From positions 744,001 through 808,000 of the forward strand of contig NZ_VIGV01000002.1 of NCBI RefSeq assembly GCF_007858445.1: a stretch of DNA of 64,000 nucleotides. The letters are read 5' to 3'. Source of the stretch: Tsukamurella sputi (GTDB taxonomy: Bacteria; Actinomycetota; Actinomycetes; Mycobacteriales; Mycobacteriaceae). Below are positions 8,645 to 16,924 of the stretch, piece after piece. Made by a program: the position numbers and the translations under genes. The stretch's first letter is position 1. Each line of letters opens with the position of its first letter. The notes below the pieces were generated by a model. That model made no database searches. It was given only the letters and a program-made list of their open reading frames with translations, and was not told where the DNA came from.

Positions 8645-9508
8645 ATGACGTCAGTGGTCGTGGTGGGCAGCGTGAATCTGGACGCGGTCACGGTTTGCGA
8701 GCGATTCCCGCAGCCGGGCGAGACGGTGACGGGTGTGTCGGTGGCCTTCGGCCAGGGCGGCAAGGGTGCGAATCAGGCCCGGTCCGCGGCGCGCGCCGGC
8801 GCGTCGACGGTGTTCGCGGGCGCGGTCGGCGAGGACGCCGCCGCCGAGACGGTCCTCGGTTCTCTCGCCGCGGCGGGCGTGGACGTCTCGCTCGTCGCGC
8901 GGGTCACCGGCAGCACCGGTTTCGCGAACGTGACCGTGGACGCCACGGGCGAGAACCACATCGTGGTGGTTCCCGGTGCGAACGGTTCCGTCACCGTCGG
9001 CGAGGCGACCCGTGCGGCGATCGCCGACGCGGACGTCCTGCTCCTGCAACTCGAGATCCCCTTGCCGGCCGTCATCGACGCCGCCCGCGCCGCGCGAGAG
9101 GCGGGCACCGTGGTCCTGCTCAATCCCTCGCCCGTGCAGGCGCTTCCCGATCGACTCGTCGATCTCCTCGACGCCGTCATCGTCAACCGCGAGGAGGAGA
9201 AGGCGCTCGCGGAGGTGGTGGAGCGCGTGCCGTACGTGGTCACGACCCTCGGCGGCGACGGTGCCCGCGCCGCCGGATCCGACGGCACCGTCGAAGCGCC
9301 GGGGTTCGTGGTCGAGGTCGTCGACACCACCGGCGCCGGGGACGCCTTCGCCGGAGCCCTCGCCGCCCACTGGGACCTGCCGCCCGCCGAGCGCCTGCTC
9401 CGCGCCAACGCCGCCGGCGCCCTCACCGCCACCGCCGCCGGCGCGGCGGCCGCCCCGACCGGCGCCGAGATCGACGCCTTCCTCTCCGAACAGGAGAGCA
9501 GCCGATGA
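8645..9508 (+). CDS. rbsK: Ribokinase
   Basis: PfkB-family sugar kinase that phosphorylates ribose at O5 with ATP. The 287-residue protein has the N-terminal substrate motif GGKGANQA near residue 38 and the C-terminal anion-hole motif DTTGAGDAFAG with the catalytic base at D233. Length is slightly short but complete. It overlaps the next gene by ATGA, so both are read from one leaderless transcript. No ribose ABC transporter or pyranase is nearby, so uptake must be encoded elsewhere or the true substrate may be another pentose or nucleoside. Confidence 0.88.
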   Translation: MTSVVVVGSVNLDAVTVCERFPQPGETVTGVSVAFGQGGKGANQARSAARAGASTVFAGAVGEDAAAETVLGSLAAAGVDVSLVARVTGSTGFANVTVDATGENHIVVVPGANGSVTVGEATRAAIADADVLLLQLEIPLPAVIDAARAAREAGTVVLLNPSPVQALPDRLVDLLDAVIVNREEEKALAEVVERVPYVVTTLGGDGARAAGSDGTVEAPGFVVEVVDTTGAGDAFAGALAAHWDLPPAERLLRANAAGALTATAAGAAAAPTGAEIDAFLSEQESSR

Positions 9509-10380
9509 CGATCACGTTCCACGACGTACCCGGCGCGGGCCCGTACGCCGTGACCACCGGGCCGGACGGCGGGCTGTGGTTCACGCTGGTCGGGAGCGGC
9601 GAGATCGGCCGGTACGACGTCGCGACGGGTGAGACCGTACGCTTCCCCGTCGGCGCCGACTCCGGTCCCACGATCATCGTTCCCGGGCGGGACGGCGCCC
9701 TGTGGTTCACGCAGTACCGTGCCCACCGTCTCGGCCGGATCACCGTCGACGGGGAGGTCTCCCACATCGAGCTGCCGCCGGGCTGCGGGCCGTACGGCCT
9801 CGCGACGGGGCCCGACGGTGCGCTGTGGTTCACCGCCACGGCCACGAACCGGATCGGCCGGGCCACGGTCACGGGCGAGGTCACCGAGTTCGACCTTCCC
9901 ATCTCGGGCGCCTTCCCGTCCGCAATCGCCGCGGGCCCCGACGGCGCGCTCTGGTTCCCGCTCAATCAGGCCGACGCGATCGGCCGGATCGCCCTCGACG
10001 GATCGATCCGGACCTTCCCCCTCGACGCCGGCAGCGCACCGGTCGGCATCGCGGCGGGCCCGGGCGACACCCTCTGGTTCGTGGAGATCGGGGCGGGACG
10101 GATCGGCCGCATCATGCCCGACGGATCCGTCTCCCGGTACCCCCTCGCCGACCCCGGCGCCCGACCGCACGCCGTCTGCGCGGGGCCCGACGGGCGGATG
10201 TGGTTCACCGAGTGGGCCGGCAATGCCCTCGGTTCGATCGACCCGGACGGACGAATCCGCAGGTACGAGCTGTCCCGGGCAGGCTCCGAGCCGCACGGCA
10301 TCACCCCCGGGCCCGACGGTGCGCTGTGGGCGGCCCTGGAGATCGGCGCACTCGCGCGGATCGCCCCCGAGGACTCGTGA
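9505..10380 (+). CDS. Virginiamycin B lyase-like beta-propeller protein
   Basis: The 291-residue protein consists of seven repeats of about 42 residues, each containing a GPDGALWFT-type core, which folds as a seven-bladed propeller like the streptogramin B lyase Vgb. Vgb linearises streptogramin B antibiotics by C-O bond elimination and needs a His and a Glu in the last blade; here PHGI near residue 264 and a Glu about 15 residues later are candidate equivalents, but I cannot confirm the alignment. Many homologues in soil actinobacteria are chromosomal and have no proven antibiotic role. It is translationally coupled to rbsK (ATGA overlap). No signal peptide is visible. Confidence 0.75.
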   Translation: MTITFHDVPGAGPYAVTTGPDGGLWFTLVGSGEIGRYDVATGETVRFPVGADSGPTIIVPGRDGALWFTQYRAHRLGRITVDGEVSHIELPPGCGPYGLATGPDGALWFTATATNRIGRATVTGEVTEFDLPISGAFPSAIAAGPDGALWFPLNQADAIGRIALDGSIRTFPLDAGSAPVGIAAGPGDTLWFVEIGAGRIGRIMPDGSVSRYPLADPGARPHAVCAGPDGRMWFTEWAGNALGSIDPDGRIRRYELSRAGSEPHGITPGPDGALWAALEIGALARIAPEDS

Positions 10381-10475
10381 TGTGACCCATCTCACATTGA
10401 CCCGACTCGCTGGGGATACCCCGGTGTTCCAGTGACCGATTTCCGGCGACGGGTGACTTCCCCGGAGCCGGTTGT

Positions 10476-10481
10476 TAGCGT
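10476..10481 (+). promoter_or_regulatory. -10 of ectABC
   Basis: TAGCGT, 8 nt before the ectA ATG at 10490. The 109-nt gap upstream also contains TTGACC at 10397 but at the wrong spacing to pair with it. No osmotic-control element was recognised. Confidence 0.45.
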
Positions 10482-10489
10482 CGAAAGCG

Positions 10490-11020
10490 ATGAGCCCGTC
10501 TCACAAGAGCGATCCCACCACCGCCGCGGAAGCGGGGGTTTCCACCCGATGCCCGTCGATCGACGACGGGATTCGGCTCTGGGAAATCGCCCGCGACACC
10601 GAGGTTCTCGATCTCAACTCGACGTATGCGTACACGCTGCTGTGCCGTGACTTCGCCGCCACGTCGATCGTCGCCGAACGCGACGGCGCCGTAGCGGGAT
10701 TCGTCACGGGCTACCGCCGACCCGACCGCCCGGACACCTTGTTCGTCTGGCAGGTCGCGGTGGACGCCGCACACCGCGGCCACGGCATCGCCTCCCGCAT
10801 GCTCATCGACCTGTTGGACCGTCTTGCGGTGGAGGGCGTTTCACGCCTGGAGACCACGATCACCGCGGACAACACCGCGTCCCAACAGCTCTTCGGCGCG
10901 GTGGCGAAGAAGCGCGGCTCCACCCTCGTGGTGAGCGATCTCTTCGCCTCGCACCACATCTCCCCCACCGATTCCGAACCACACGATCCCGAGCAGCTGT
11001 ACACCATCGACCCCGCGTGA
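10490..11020 (+). CDS. ectA: L-2,4-diaminobutyrate N-gamma-acetyltransferase
   Basis: Second step of ectoine synthesis: acetyl-CoA acetylates L-2,4-diaminobutyrate. The 176-residue GNAT protein contains the acetyl-CoA loop VDAAHRGHGIASRML near residue 95 and the ITADNTASQQLF segment that is characteristic of EctA. The ATG at 10490 is chosen because it follows a TAGCGT hexamer and gives family length; an upstream in-frame ATG would overlap that hexamer. It is first in ectABC, with ectB starting 36 nt after its stop. Ectoine serves as compatible solute under osmotic or heat stress. Confidence 0.93.
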   Translation: MSPSHKSDPTTAAEAGVSTRCPSIDDGIRLWEIARDTEVLDLNSTYAYTLLCRDFAATSIVAERDGAVAGFVTGYRRPDRPDTLFVWQVAVDAAHRGHGIASRMLIDLLDRLAVEGVSRLETTITADNTASQQLFGAVAKKRGSTLVVSDLFASHHISPTDSEPHDPEQLYTIDPA

Positions 11021-11055
11021 TCGCGGGGCGCTGCACGGCCCAGAGGAGGATCACC

Positions 11056-12354
11056 ATGGCAACCCTGACCGATGATCACACCAGTACCGCAGATTTCGAG
11101 CAGCCCTCGATCTTCAGCACCCGCGAGTCGCAGGTGCGCAGCTACTCGCGTGGCTGGCCCGCCGTGTTCGATCGCGCCGAGGGCTCATGGCTCATCGATC
11201 GCGACGGACGACGCTACCTGGACTTCTTCGCAGGCGCCGGCGCACTCAACTACGGCCACAACCACCCGAAGCTGAAGCAGGCCCTGGTCGAGTACATCTC
11301 CGAGGGGCACATCACCCACTCGCTGGACATGTCGACGGTGGCCAAGGGCGAGTTCCTGCAGACCTTCGAGGACAAGATCCTGCGTCCGCGCGGCCTCGAC
11401 TACAAGGTGCAGTTCCCCGGCCCGACCGGCACCAATACCGTGGAGGCGGCACTGAAGCTCGCCCGCAAGGTGAAGGGCCGCGAGTCGATCATCAACTTCA
11501 CCAACGCCTTCCACGGCATGACGCTCGGCGCGCTGTCGGTGACCGGTAACTCGATGAAGCGCGGTGGCGCGGGCATCCCGCTGGTGCACGCCACCCCGAT
11601 GCCCTTCGACAACTACTTCGACGGCGTCGCGCCCGACTTCCAGTGGTTCGAGGCCGTGCTCGCCGACTCCGGCAGCGGACTGAACAAGCCCGCCGGCGTC
11701 ATCGTCGAGACGGTGCAGGGCGAGGGCGGCGTGAACGTCGCACGGCCCGAGTGGTTGCGCGCACTCGCGGACCTGTGCGAGCGGCACGACATGCTGCTCA
11801 TCGTCGACGACGTCCAGATGGGTTGCGGCCGTACGGGTCCGTTCTTCTCCTTCGAGGTCGCCGGGATCACCCCGGACATCGTGACCCTCTCGAAGTCGAT
11901 CGGCGGCTACGGCCTGCCGATGGCGCTCACGTTGATGAAGCCCGAACTGGACGTGTGGGGCCCCGGTGAGCACAACGGCACCTTCCGCGGCAACAACCCG
12001 GCCTTCGTCACCGCCAAGCACGCAATCGACGAGTTCTGGTCCGACGACGCCCTCGAGAAGGAGACCCTCCGCAAGGGCGCGCACATCGAGAAGCGCTTCG
12101 AGGAGCTGTGCGCCGAGTTCCCGGAGCAGCTGAGCCATCGCGGCCGCGGCATGGTCCAGGGCCTGGTCTTCGAGGACGCCGACAAGGCCGGTGAGGTGTG
12201 CGCCGCCGCGTACCAGCAGGGCCTCCTCGCCGAGACCTCCGGCCCGTCGGACGAGGTGGTCAAACTCCTTCCGCCGCTGACCATCACCGATTCCGACCTC
12301 GACCTCGGCCTGGACATCCTGGCCACCGCGACCCGAAAGGTTCTGTCCGCATGA
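11056..12354 (+). CDS. ectB: Diaminobutyrate--2-oxoglutarate transaminase
   Basis: First committed step of ectoine synthesis: transfers the amino group of glutamate to aspartate semialdehyde to give L-2,4-diaminobutyrate. The 432-residue class-III PLP aminotransferase has the PLP-binding Lys280 in the context LSKSIGG and the cofactor loop [11 protein letters not shown]. The start has a strong GAGGAGGA ribosome site 6 nt upstream; an in-frame extension back to 11017 is not needed. It is followed by ectC with an ATGA overlap. Residue pattern and operon place make the assignment firm over other class-III aminotransferases. Confidence 0.95.
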   Translation: MATLTDDHTSTADFEQPSIFSTRESQVRSYSRGWPAVFDRAEGSWLIDRDGRRYLDFFAGAGALNYGHNHPKLKQALVEYISEGHITHSLDMSTVAKGEFLQTFEDKILRPRGLDYKVQFPGPTGTNTVEAALKLARKVKGRESIINFTNAFHGMTLGALSVTGNSMKRGGAGIPLVHATPMPFDNYFDGVAPDFQWFEAVLADSGSGLNKPAGVIVETVQGEGGVNVARPEWLRALADLCERHDMLLIVDDVQMGCGRTGPFFSFEVAGITPDIVTLSKSIGGYGLPMALTLMKPELDVWGPGEHNGTFRGNNPAFVTAKHAIDEFWSDDALEKETLRKGAHIEKRFEELCAEFPEQLSHRGRGMVQGLVFEDADKAGEVCAAAYQQGLLAETSGPSDEVVKLLPPLTITDSDLDLGLDILATATRKVLSA

Positions 12355-12740
12355 TCGTTCGCACCACCGACGAGATCACAGGTACCGAGCGCGACGTCGC
12401 CGCCGGACACTGGCGCAGCAAGCGCATCGTCCTCGGCGGCGACAGGGTCGGATTCTCCTTCCACGAGACCGTGATCGAGCCCGGCACCGTCAACGAGTTC
12501 CACTACGCCAACCACGTGGAGGCGGTCTGGCTCGTGGAGGGCGAGGGAACTCTCCTCGACCGGGAGACCGGCGTCGAGTACCCGCTTGCTCCGGGCACGA
12601 TGTACCTGCTCGACGGCCACGAGCGTCACACCGTGACGACGAAGACGCGGATGCGCATGCTGTGCGTCTTCAACCCGCCCGTCGTCGGCACCGAGGTGCA
12701 CGACGAGAACGGTGTGTACCCCCTGGTCGCGGTCGACTGA
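12351..12740 (+). CDS. ectC: L-ectoine synthase
   Basis: Last step of ectoine synthesis: iron-dependent cyclocondensation of N-gamma-acetyl-diaminobutyrate. The 129-residue cupin begins [15 protein letters not shown] and has the family core [18 protein letters not shown] and [16 protein letters not shown], where the Glu, Tyr and His residues of the metal site are expected. Overlaps ectB by ATGA. No ectoine hydroxylase (ectD) follows; transcription ends at the perfect 17-bp hairpin at 12754-12790, so this operon should make ectoine but not hydroxyectoine unless ectD is elsewhere. Confidence 0.95.
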   Translation: MIVRTTDEITGTERDVAAGHWRSKRIVLGGDRVGFSFHETVIEPGTVNEFHYANHVEAVWLVEGEGTLLDRETGVEYPLAPGTMYLLDGHERHTVTTKTRMRMLCVFNPPVVGTEVHDENGVYPLVAVD

Positions 12741-12753
12741 CCCGCCCCCGCTT

Positions 12754-12790
12754 CGACGCCCCGATGGTGCCCGGCACCATCGGGGCGTCG
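12754..12790. terminator. Bidirectional terminator between ectC and ecfT
   Basis: Perfect inverted repeat with 17-bp arms (12754-12770 and 12774-12790) and a CCG loop, placed between convergent ectC and the ECF T-component gene. No U tract on either side, as is common in actinobacteria. Confidence 0.85.
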
Positions 12791-12793
12791 GCG

Positions 12794-13564
12794 TCAGAGG
12801 GCCAGGGCGAGCGCGCACGCCGCGAGCACGACGACGCCGGCAACGGCGTCGGCGCGGCCCGGCCCCGTGGCGTGGGCGACGAGACGGCCGGTGCCACCGC
12901 GGGCAGCGATCGCCTCCCCCATCTCGGTCGCCCGCCGCAGCGCCACCACCATCGCGGCCACGCACAGATCCACCAGCTCCGCCCTCCTGGTCCGCCTCAC
13001 CGCGGGAGCGGGCTGCAGCCGGCGGGCGGCGGAGAGCGTGCGGAACTCGTCGATCATCAGCGGGAAGGTGCGCAGCGCCAGGGCCAGCGTGACGGCCCAC
13101 TCGTCCACCGGAAGACGGAACACGCGCAGTGGCCGGCCCAGCAGAGCGACCGCAGGGGCCACATCAGCAGGATCGGTGGTCCACGCGACCAGCGCTCCCG
13201 CGCCCAGGAGCACCAGCCCGAGGAGCACGACCCTGGCGAGGTTCAGCAGCCCGCCCACGCCGAGCGCAGTCGACCCCAGTTGCCAGTACGGCGCCCCGCC
13301 GCTCGCGATCATCAGGCAGCCGCCGATCGCGGCGACCACCAGGATCCAGCGCGGCACCGCGGGCACCACGGAGACCGGGATCCGCGCGAGGGCCGCGGCG
13401 AGGACGAGCAGCACCGCGAACATACCGACCACGGGCCAGCCGGGATCGATCGTGAGCACGATCGACACCGCGGCGAGGGCGAGCAGCTTGGTGCCGGCCC
13501 AGAGCCCGTGCAGGTAGGTGCGCTGCGGCAGGACTCTCAGCACCAGCGACGACGATCGGCTCAT
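12794..13564 (-). CDS. ECF transporter transmembrane (T) component
   Basis: Energy-coupling-factor T component, the membrane scaffold that links the ATPases to the substrate-binding S component (CbiQ/EcfT family). The 256-residue protein has five or six hydrophobic helices and the coupling motif AARGG near residue 231, preceded by a cytoplasmic stretch with AARRLQP. Start ATG at 13564 overlaps the stop of the fused ATPase gene (ATGA). This two-gene unit is like M. tuberculosis Rv2325c-Rv2326c. Substrate (vitamin, cobalt, nickel or thiamine precursor) cannot be told from sequence; no riboswitch was seen upstream. Confidence 0.85.
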   Translation of the reverse strand: MSRSSSLVLRVLPQRTYLHGLWAGTKLLALAAVSIVLTIDPGWPVVGMFAVLLVLAAALARIPVSVVPAVPRWILVVAAIGGCLMIASGGAPYWQLGSTALGVGGLLNLARVVLLGLVLLGAGALVAWTTDPADVAPAVALLGRPLRVFRLPVDEWAVTLALALRTFPLMIDEFRTLSAARRLQPAPAVRRTRRAELVDLCVAAMVVALRRATEMGEAIAARGGTGRLVAHATGPGRADAVAGVVVLAACALALAL

Positions 13565-15549
13565 GCGATCTCCTCCGCATCGACGGTGCCGCGGACGAGT
13601 TGGACCGTCCGGTCGCACAGCCGGTCCAGGTGGTCCACGTCGTGCGAGATGATCACCATCGCCTGACCGGCGTCGCGGATGCCGATCAGCAACTCGATGA
13701 GCTCGCGCTGCGAGGTGAGGTCGAGCCCGGCCAGGGGCTCGTCGAGGATCAGGAGCCGGGGCTCGCGCGCGAGGAGCCCCGCCAGCGCGACGCGGCGGAG
13801 CTGGCCGCCGCTGAGCCGGTCCACGAGGACGTCCGCCGAGGCCGCCGGAAGGCCGACCGCGGCGAGTGCCCGCGTGATCGCGACGGCGTCGTCGCCGCGG
13901 TAGCCGGCCAGGGCCGCGAGGGCATCGCCGGCCGAGCCGCGCATCAGCTGCAGGCGTGCGGCCTGCAGCGCCAGGGCCACCGCCCCGACCTGGTCCGTGA
14001 CCGGCGCACCGTCGAGTTCACAGCTCCCGGCGGTGGGTGCCAGCAGGCCCGCCATCACCCAGGCGAGCGTCGACTTCCCCGATCCGTTGCCGCCGCACAG
14101 CAGCACCGCCTCCCCTTCACGGACGACGAGGTCGACACCCCGCAGTGCCGTACGGCGCCAGGGTGTTCCGGCGTCGTACTCATAGTGGACGTCGCGCAGG
14201 GTGAGCAGGGCGCCGCCCGGCGCCGGGCGCTCGTCCCCGGGGGCGTGGGCCGACGGGCCGGAGCGTTCCGCGCCCCCGAGGTCGACGGTGCGGTCCGCCC
14301 CGTCGGCCTCCTCCGGATAGTGCGTGATGTTGATCAGGCCGAGGTCGTGCTGCCGCGTGAGTCCGCGCAGCAGTCCCATCAGATCCGCGCGGCCGTCGCG
14401 ATCGACCATCGTGGTCACCTCGTCCGCCACGACCAGCGCCGGCGTACGGGCCAACGCCGCCGCCACCGCCAGGCGCTGCGCTTCCCCGCCCGAGAGACCG
14501 GACGTGTCCCGCTCCCCCATGCCCCCGAGTCCGACCTCCGCGAGGAGGGCGTCCACATCCACGTCGACACCGTCCGGGAGCCCCCACACGACGTCGTCGG
14601 CGACGCGGATCCCGAGGATCTGGCTGTCGGCGTGCTGCAGCACGAGCGCCGTGCCCCCGATGCGGCCCAGGCCCACCGCGCCGGGCCGCTCGACGGTGCC
14701 GCCCGTCGGCGGGACACCCGCCAGGACGCGCATCAACGTCGACTTGCCCGTGCCGTTCGCGCCGGTGATCGCGAGATGATCGCCCGGCGCCACGGCGAAG
14801 GACAGGTTCGCGAGGGTGTCGCGATCGGCCCCCGGGTACCGGAAGTCGACGGCGGTCAGCCGCACGGGAAGCGGCCCGGGCACGGCGCCGTCCGCCTCGC
14901 GCGGCAGCAGGTCGCGCGGTGCGGCGCTGGTCGCCAGGACACGGCGCAGCACCGGGGTGAGGATCCGCCAGGCGAAGGAGCAGCCGAAGACCACGATGAG
15001 CCACACGGAGACCCAGACGAAGACCTGCCAGCGCTGCAACCCGAAATCCGCGAGGCGCAGCAGCGCGGACCCCGGTCCCGCACCACCCGGGAGCGGTAGC
15101 AGGAGCGCACCGAGGCCGCGCACGTTCGCCGCGAAGACGCCGAGCACCACCGTCCGGATCTCCGCGAGCACGGCGAGGAAGGCGAGCACCGCGCTCGCGA
15201 CCACGACACCCCACAGTGCGGCGACAGCGAGCATGCTCCCCCGGCCACGGCCCCGTCGGCGCACGTGGCCGCAGATCACACCCATGTACACGCACGTCCA
15301 CGCGGAGACCAGGCCGCCGAACCCGGCGAGCAGGAAGGACAGCAGTCCGGACGCCATCGCGGTCGCGACCGCCACGCGGGCGCGGTGGTGGAAGGCCAGC
15401 ACGCCCATCGGAACCGCTCCGGCCCAGGCGAAGACGACAGCGCCCGGTACGACCATGGAGAGCACCGCGATCGCGGACATGAGCGCGGCGGTCACCGCCG
15501 CGTGGGCGAACTCGACGGGCCGCAGCGGACCTCTTTGCACGTCCAACAT
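13561..15549 (-). CDS. Fused ECF S-like membrane domain plus two ATPase domains
   Basis: Single 662-residue protein combining a five- or six-helix membrane domain (about 1-205) with two ABC ATPase domains (about 225-415 and 440-655). First ATPase: Walker A GANGTGKST, signature LSGGEAQR, Walker B ending VVADE. Second: Walker A GGNGSGKST, signature LSGGQLRR, Walker B LLILDEP. The membrane domain probably acts as the S component, so the complete importer is encoded by just this gene and the T component after it. A TAGGGT hexamer 6 nt before the ATG indicates a leaderless message. Organisation matches mycobacterial Rv2326c. Confidence 0.85.
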   Translation of the reverse strand: MLDVQRGPLRPVEFAHAAVTAALMSAIAVLSMVVPGAVVFAWAGAVPMGVLAFHHRARVAVATAMASGLLSFLLAGFGGLVSAWTCVYMGVICGHVRRRGRGRGSMLAVAALWGVVVASAVLAFLAVLAEIRTVVLGVFAANVRGLGALLLPLPGGAGPGSALLRLADFGLQRWQVFVWVSVWLIVVFGCSFAWRILTPVLRRVLATSAAPRDLLPREADGAVPGPLPVRLTAVDFRYPGADRDTLANLSFAVAPGDHLAITGANGTGKSTLMRVLAGVPPTGGTVERPGAVGLGRIGGTALVLQHADSQILGIRVADDVVWGLPDGVDVDVDALLAEVGLGGMGERDTSGLSGGEAQRLAVAAALARTPALVVADEVTTMVDRDGRADLMGLLRGLTRQHDLGLINITHYPEEADGADRTVDLGGAERSGPSAHAPGDERPAPGGALLTLRDVHYEYDAGTPWRRTALRGVDLVVREGEAVLLCGGNGSGKSTLAWVMAGLLAPTAGSCELDGAPVTDQVGAVALALQAARLQLMRGSAGDALAALAGYRGDDAVAITRALAAVGLPAASADVLVDRLSGGQLRRVALAGLLAREPRLLILDEPLAGLDLTSQRELIELLIGIRDAGQAMVIISHDVDHLDRLCDRTVQLVRGTVDAEEIA

Positions 15550-15555
15550 CGAATC

Positions 15556-15561
15556 ACCCTA
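15556..15561 (-). promoter_or_regulatory. Leaderless -10 of the ECF operon
   Basis: TAGGGT on the minus strand, 6 nt before the ATG at 15549. Confidence 0.6.
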
Positions 15562-15643
15562 TCCGCAGTAGATGCGTGGAACCGGTTCTGACACGGCACG
15601 GGGAAGGGCTGCGCCGCAGTCACGGATGGACCAGACTGAGCCC

Positions 15644-16396
15644 ATGACCTCCCTCGCCGATCTGGCCACCACGCTCACGTCCCTCCACCGCAAGGGGGAT
15701 CCCGTCGTCCTTCCCACCACCTGGGACGCCTGGTCGGCGAACACCGCCGTCGCCGCCGGCTTCGCCGCACTCACCGTCGGCTCGCACCCGATGGCCGATT
15801 CGGTCGGCAAGCCCGACGGCGAGGGGATGTCCTTCGACGAGGCGATGACCCGCGTCGCGCAGATCACCGCCGCGGTCGACGTGCCGGTCTCCGTCGACAT
15901 CGAGTCCGGCTACGGACAGTCCCCCGAGCGGATCATCGAGGGGCTGCTGGGCGCGGGCGCAGTGGGACTGAACATCGAGGACACCGTCCACTCGGAGGGC
16001 GGGCGCTTCCGCGAGGCCCAGGAGCACGCCGACCTCGTGGCCGCCCTCCGCGCCGCCGCGGACGCCACGGGGGTGCATGTCGTGATCAACGCCCGCACCG
16101 ACATCTTCAAGAATCAGGTGGGTGAGGCGGACGATCGCGTCGAGCGCGCCATCGCGCGGATGCAGTTGTGCGCCGACGCGGGCGCCGATTCGCTCTACCC
16201 CGTCGCGTTCCACGATGCCGCCACGCTCCGGCACCTCGCCGACGCGCTGCCGCTCCCTGTGAACGCGATCGCGAATCCTGCGACCGACGACCTGGCCGCT
16301 CTCGCCGCTGCGGGCGCGGGCCGGATCAGCTTCGGGCCGATCTGGCAGATGGTGCTCACCGAGCGGTCGAACGAGTTGCTCGCCCGCTGGCGCTGA
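15644..16396 (+). CDS. Isocitrate lyase/PEP mutase superfamily protein
   Basis: TIM-barrel enzyme of the ICL/PEPM superfamily, 250 residues. It shows VLPTTWDAWSA near the N-terminus, the Mg-binding DIESGYG segment near residue 85, and GLNIEDTVH, typical of the 2-methylisocitrate lyase/oxaloacetate decarboxylase-like subgroup. The KKCGH active-site loop of true isocitrate lyases is absent, so carbon-carbon or phosphonate chemistry on a 2-oxoacid is likely but undefined. The start is chosen at the ATG that follows a CAGACT hexamer by 6 nt; the longer frame upstream is Arg-rich. No partner gene reveals the pathway. Confidence 0.75.
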   Translation: MTSLADLATTLTSLHRKGDPVVLPTTWDAWSANTAVAAGFAALTVGSHPMADSVGKPDGEGMSFDEAMTRVAQITAAVDVPVSVDIESGYGQSPERIIEGLLGAGAVGLNIEDTVHSEGGRFREAQEHADLVAALRAAADATGVHVVINARTDIFKNQVGEADDRVERAIARMQLCADAGADSLYPVAFHDAATLRHLADALPLPVNAIANPATDDLAALAAAGAGRISFGPIWQMVLTERSNELLARWR

Positions 16397-16400
16397 CGTC

Positions 16401-16922
16401 GTGGGACTGTTCTCGAGCTCGCCCCGTGGGACGAGCGGCCTCGTCGCCGGGCGCGTCACCGTGGTGGGTCTCCCTCTCGACGCCGAGGATTCGCGCGGCT
16501 ACATCGGACGGTCGGTCCACGTGGCCGTGTCCGCGCCGGGGATCGCGCCTTTCCACCGGCGGGTGCGGGCCTCGATGCTCACATCCGACCGTTACCCCGA
16601 GGTCGGAATGACGGTGCCCGCGTGGCTCGACCCCGGCACTCTCGAGCCCGTGCACATCGAGTGGGAGATCATCCCGACGCGGGACGAGCGGGCCCGCGCC
16701 GCCTTCCAGTACTGCACCGGAGCGCCGGACACGCCCCCGCCCGGACTGCTCGCCGACGGGACGCCCTCGCCGCTCAGCCCGGCGGTCCTCGCCGCCTTCG
16801 CGACGACGCCGCATCCCGTCGACCGGTTGCACACCCTGGCGACCCTGCTCGACCGGGGACTGATGACGCGCGCACAGTTCGACGGCCTGCGCGACCGCGT
16901 CGTGCGGGAGGCCGGAGCGTAG
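16401..16922 (+). CDS. SHOCT-domain protein of unknown function
   Basis: The 173-residue protein starts with GTG only 4 nt after the preceding stop and is probably cotranscribed. The N-terminal two thirds are a beta-rich region with no recognised family (about 1-110), followed by a Pro-rich linker and a C-terminal SHOCT-type helix pair (about 140-170: HTLATLLDRGLMTRAQFDGL), a short oligomerisation module found in many actinobacterial proteins. No signal peptide or membrane helix. Function unknown. Confidence 0.65.
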   Translation: MGLFSSSPRGTSGLVAGRVTVVGLPLDAEDSRGYIGRSVHVAVSAPGIAPFHRRVRASMLTSDRYPEVGMTVPAWLDPGTLEPVHIEWEIIPTRDERARAAFQYCTGAPDTPPPGLLADGTPSPLSPAVLAAFATTPHPVDRLHTLATLLDRGLMTRAQFDGLRDRVVREAGA

Positions 16923-16924
16923 CC

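Noticed and set aside
10397-10414. TTGACC with GATACC upstream of ectA as a housekeeping promoter
   Set aside because: Spacer of 12 nt is too short; the TAGCGT hexamer nearer the start fits better.
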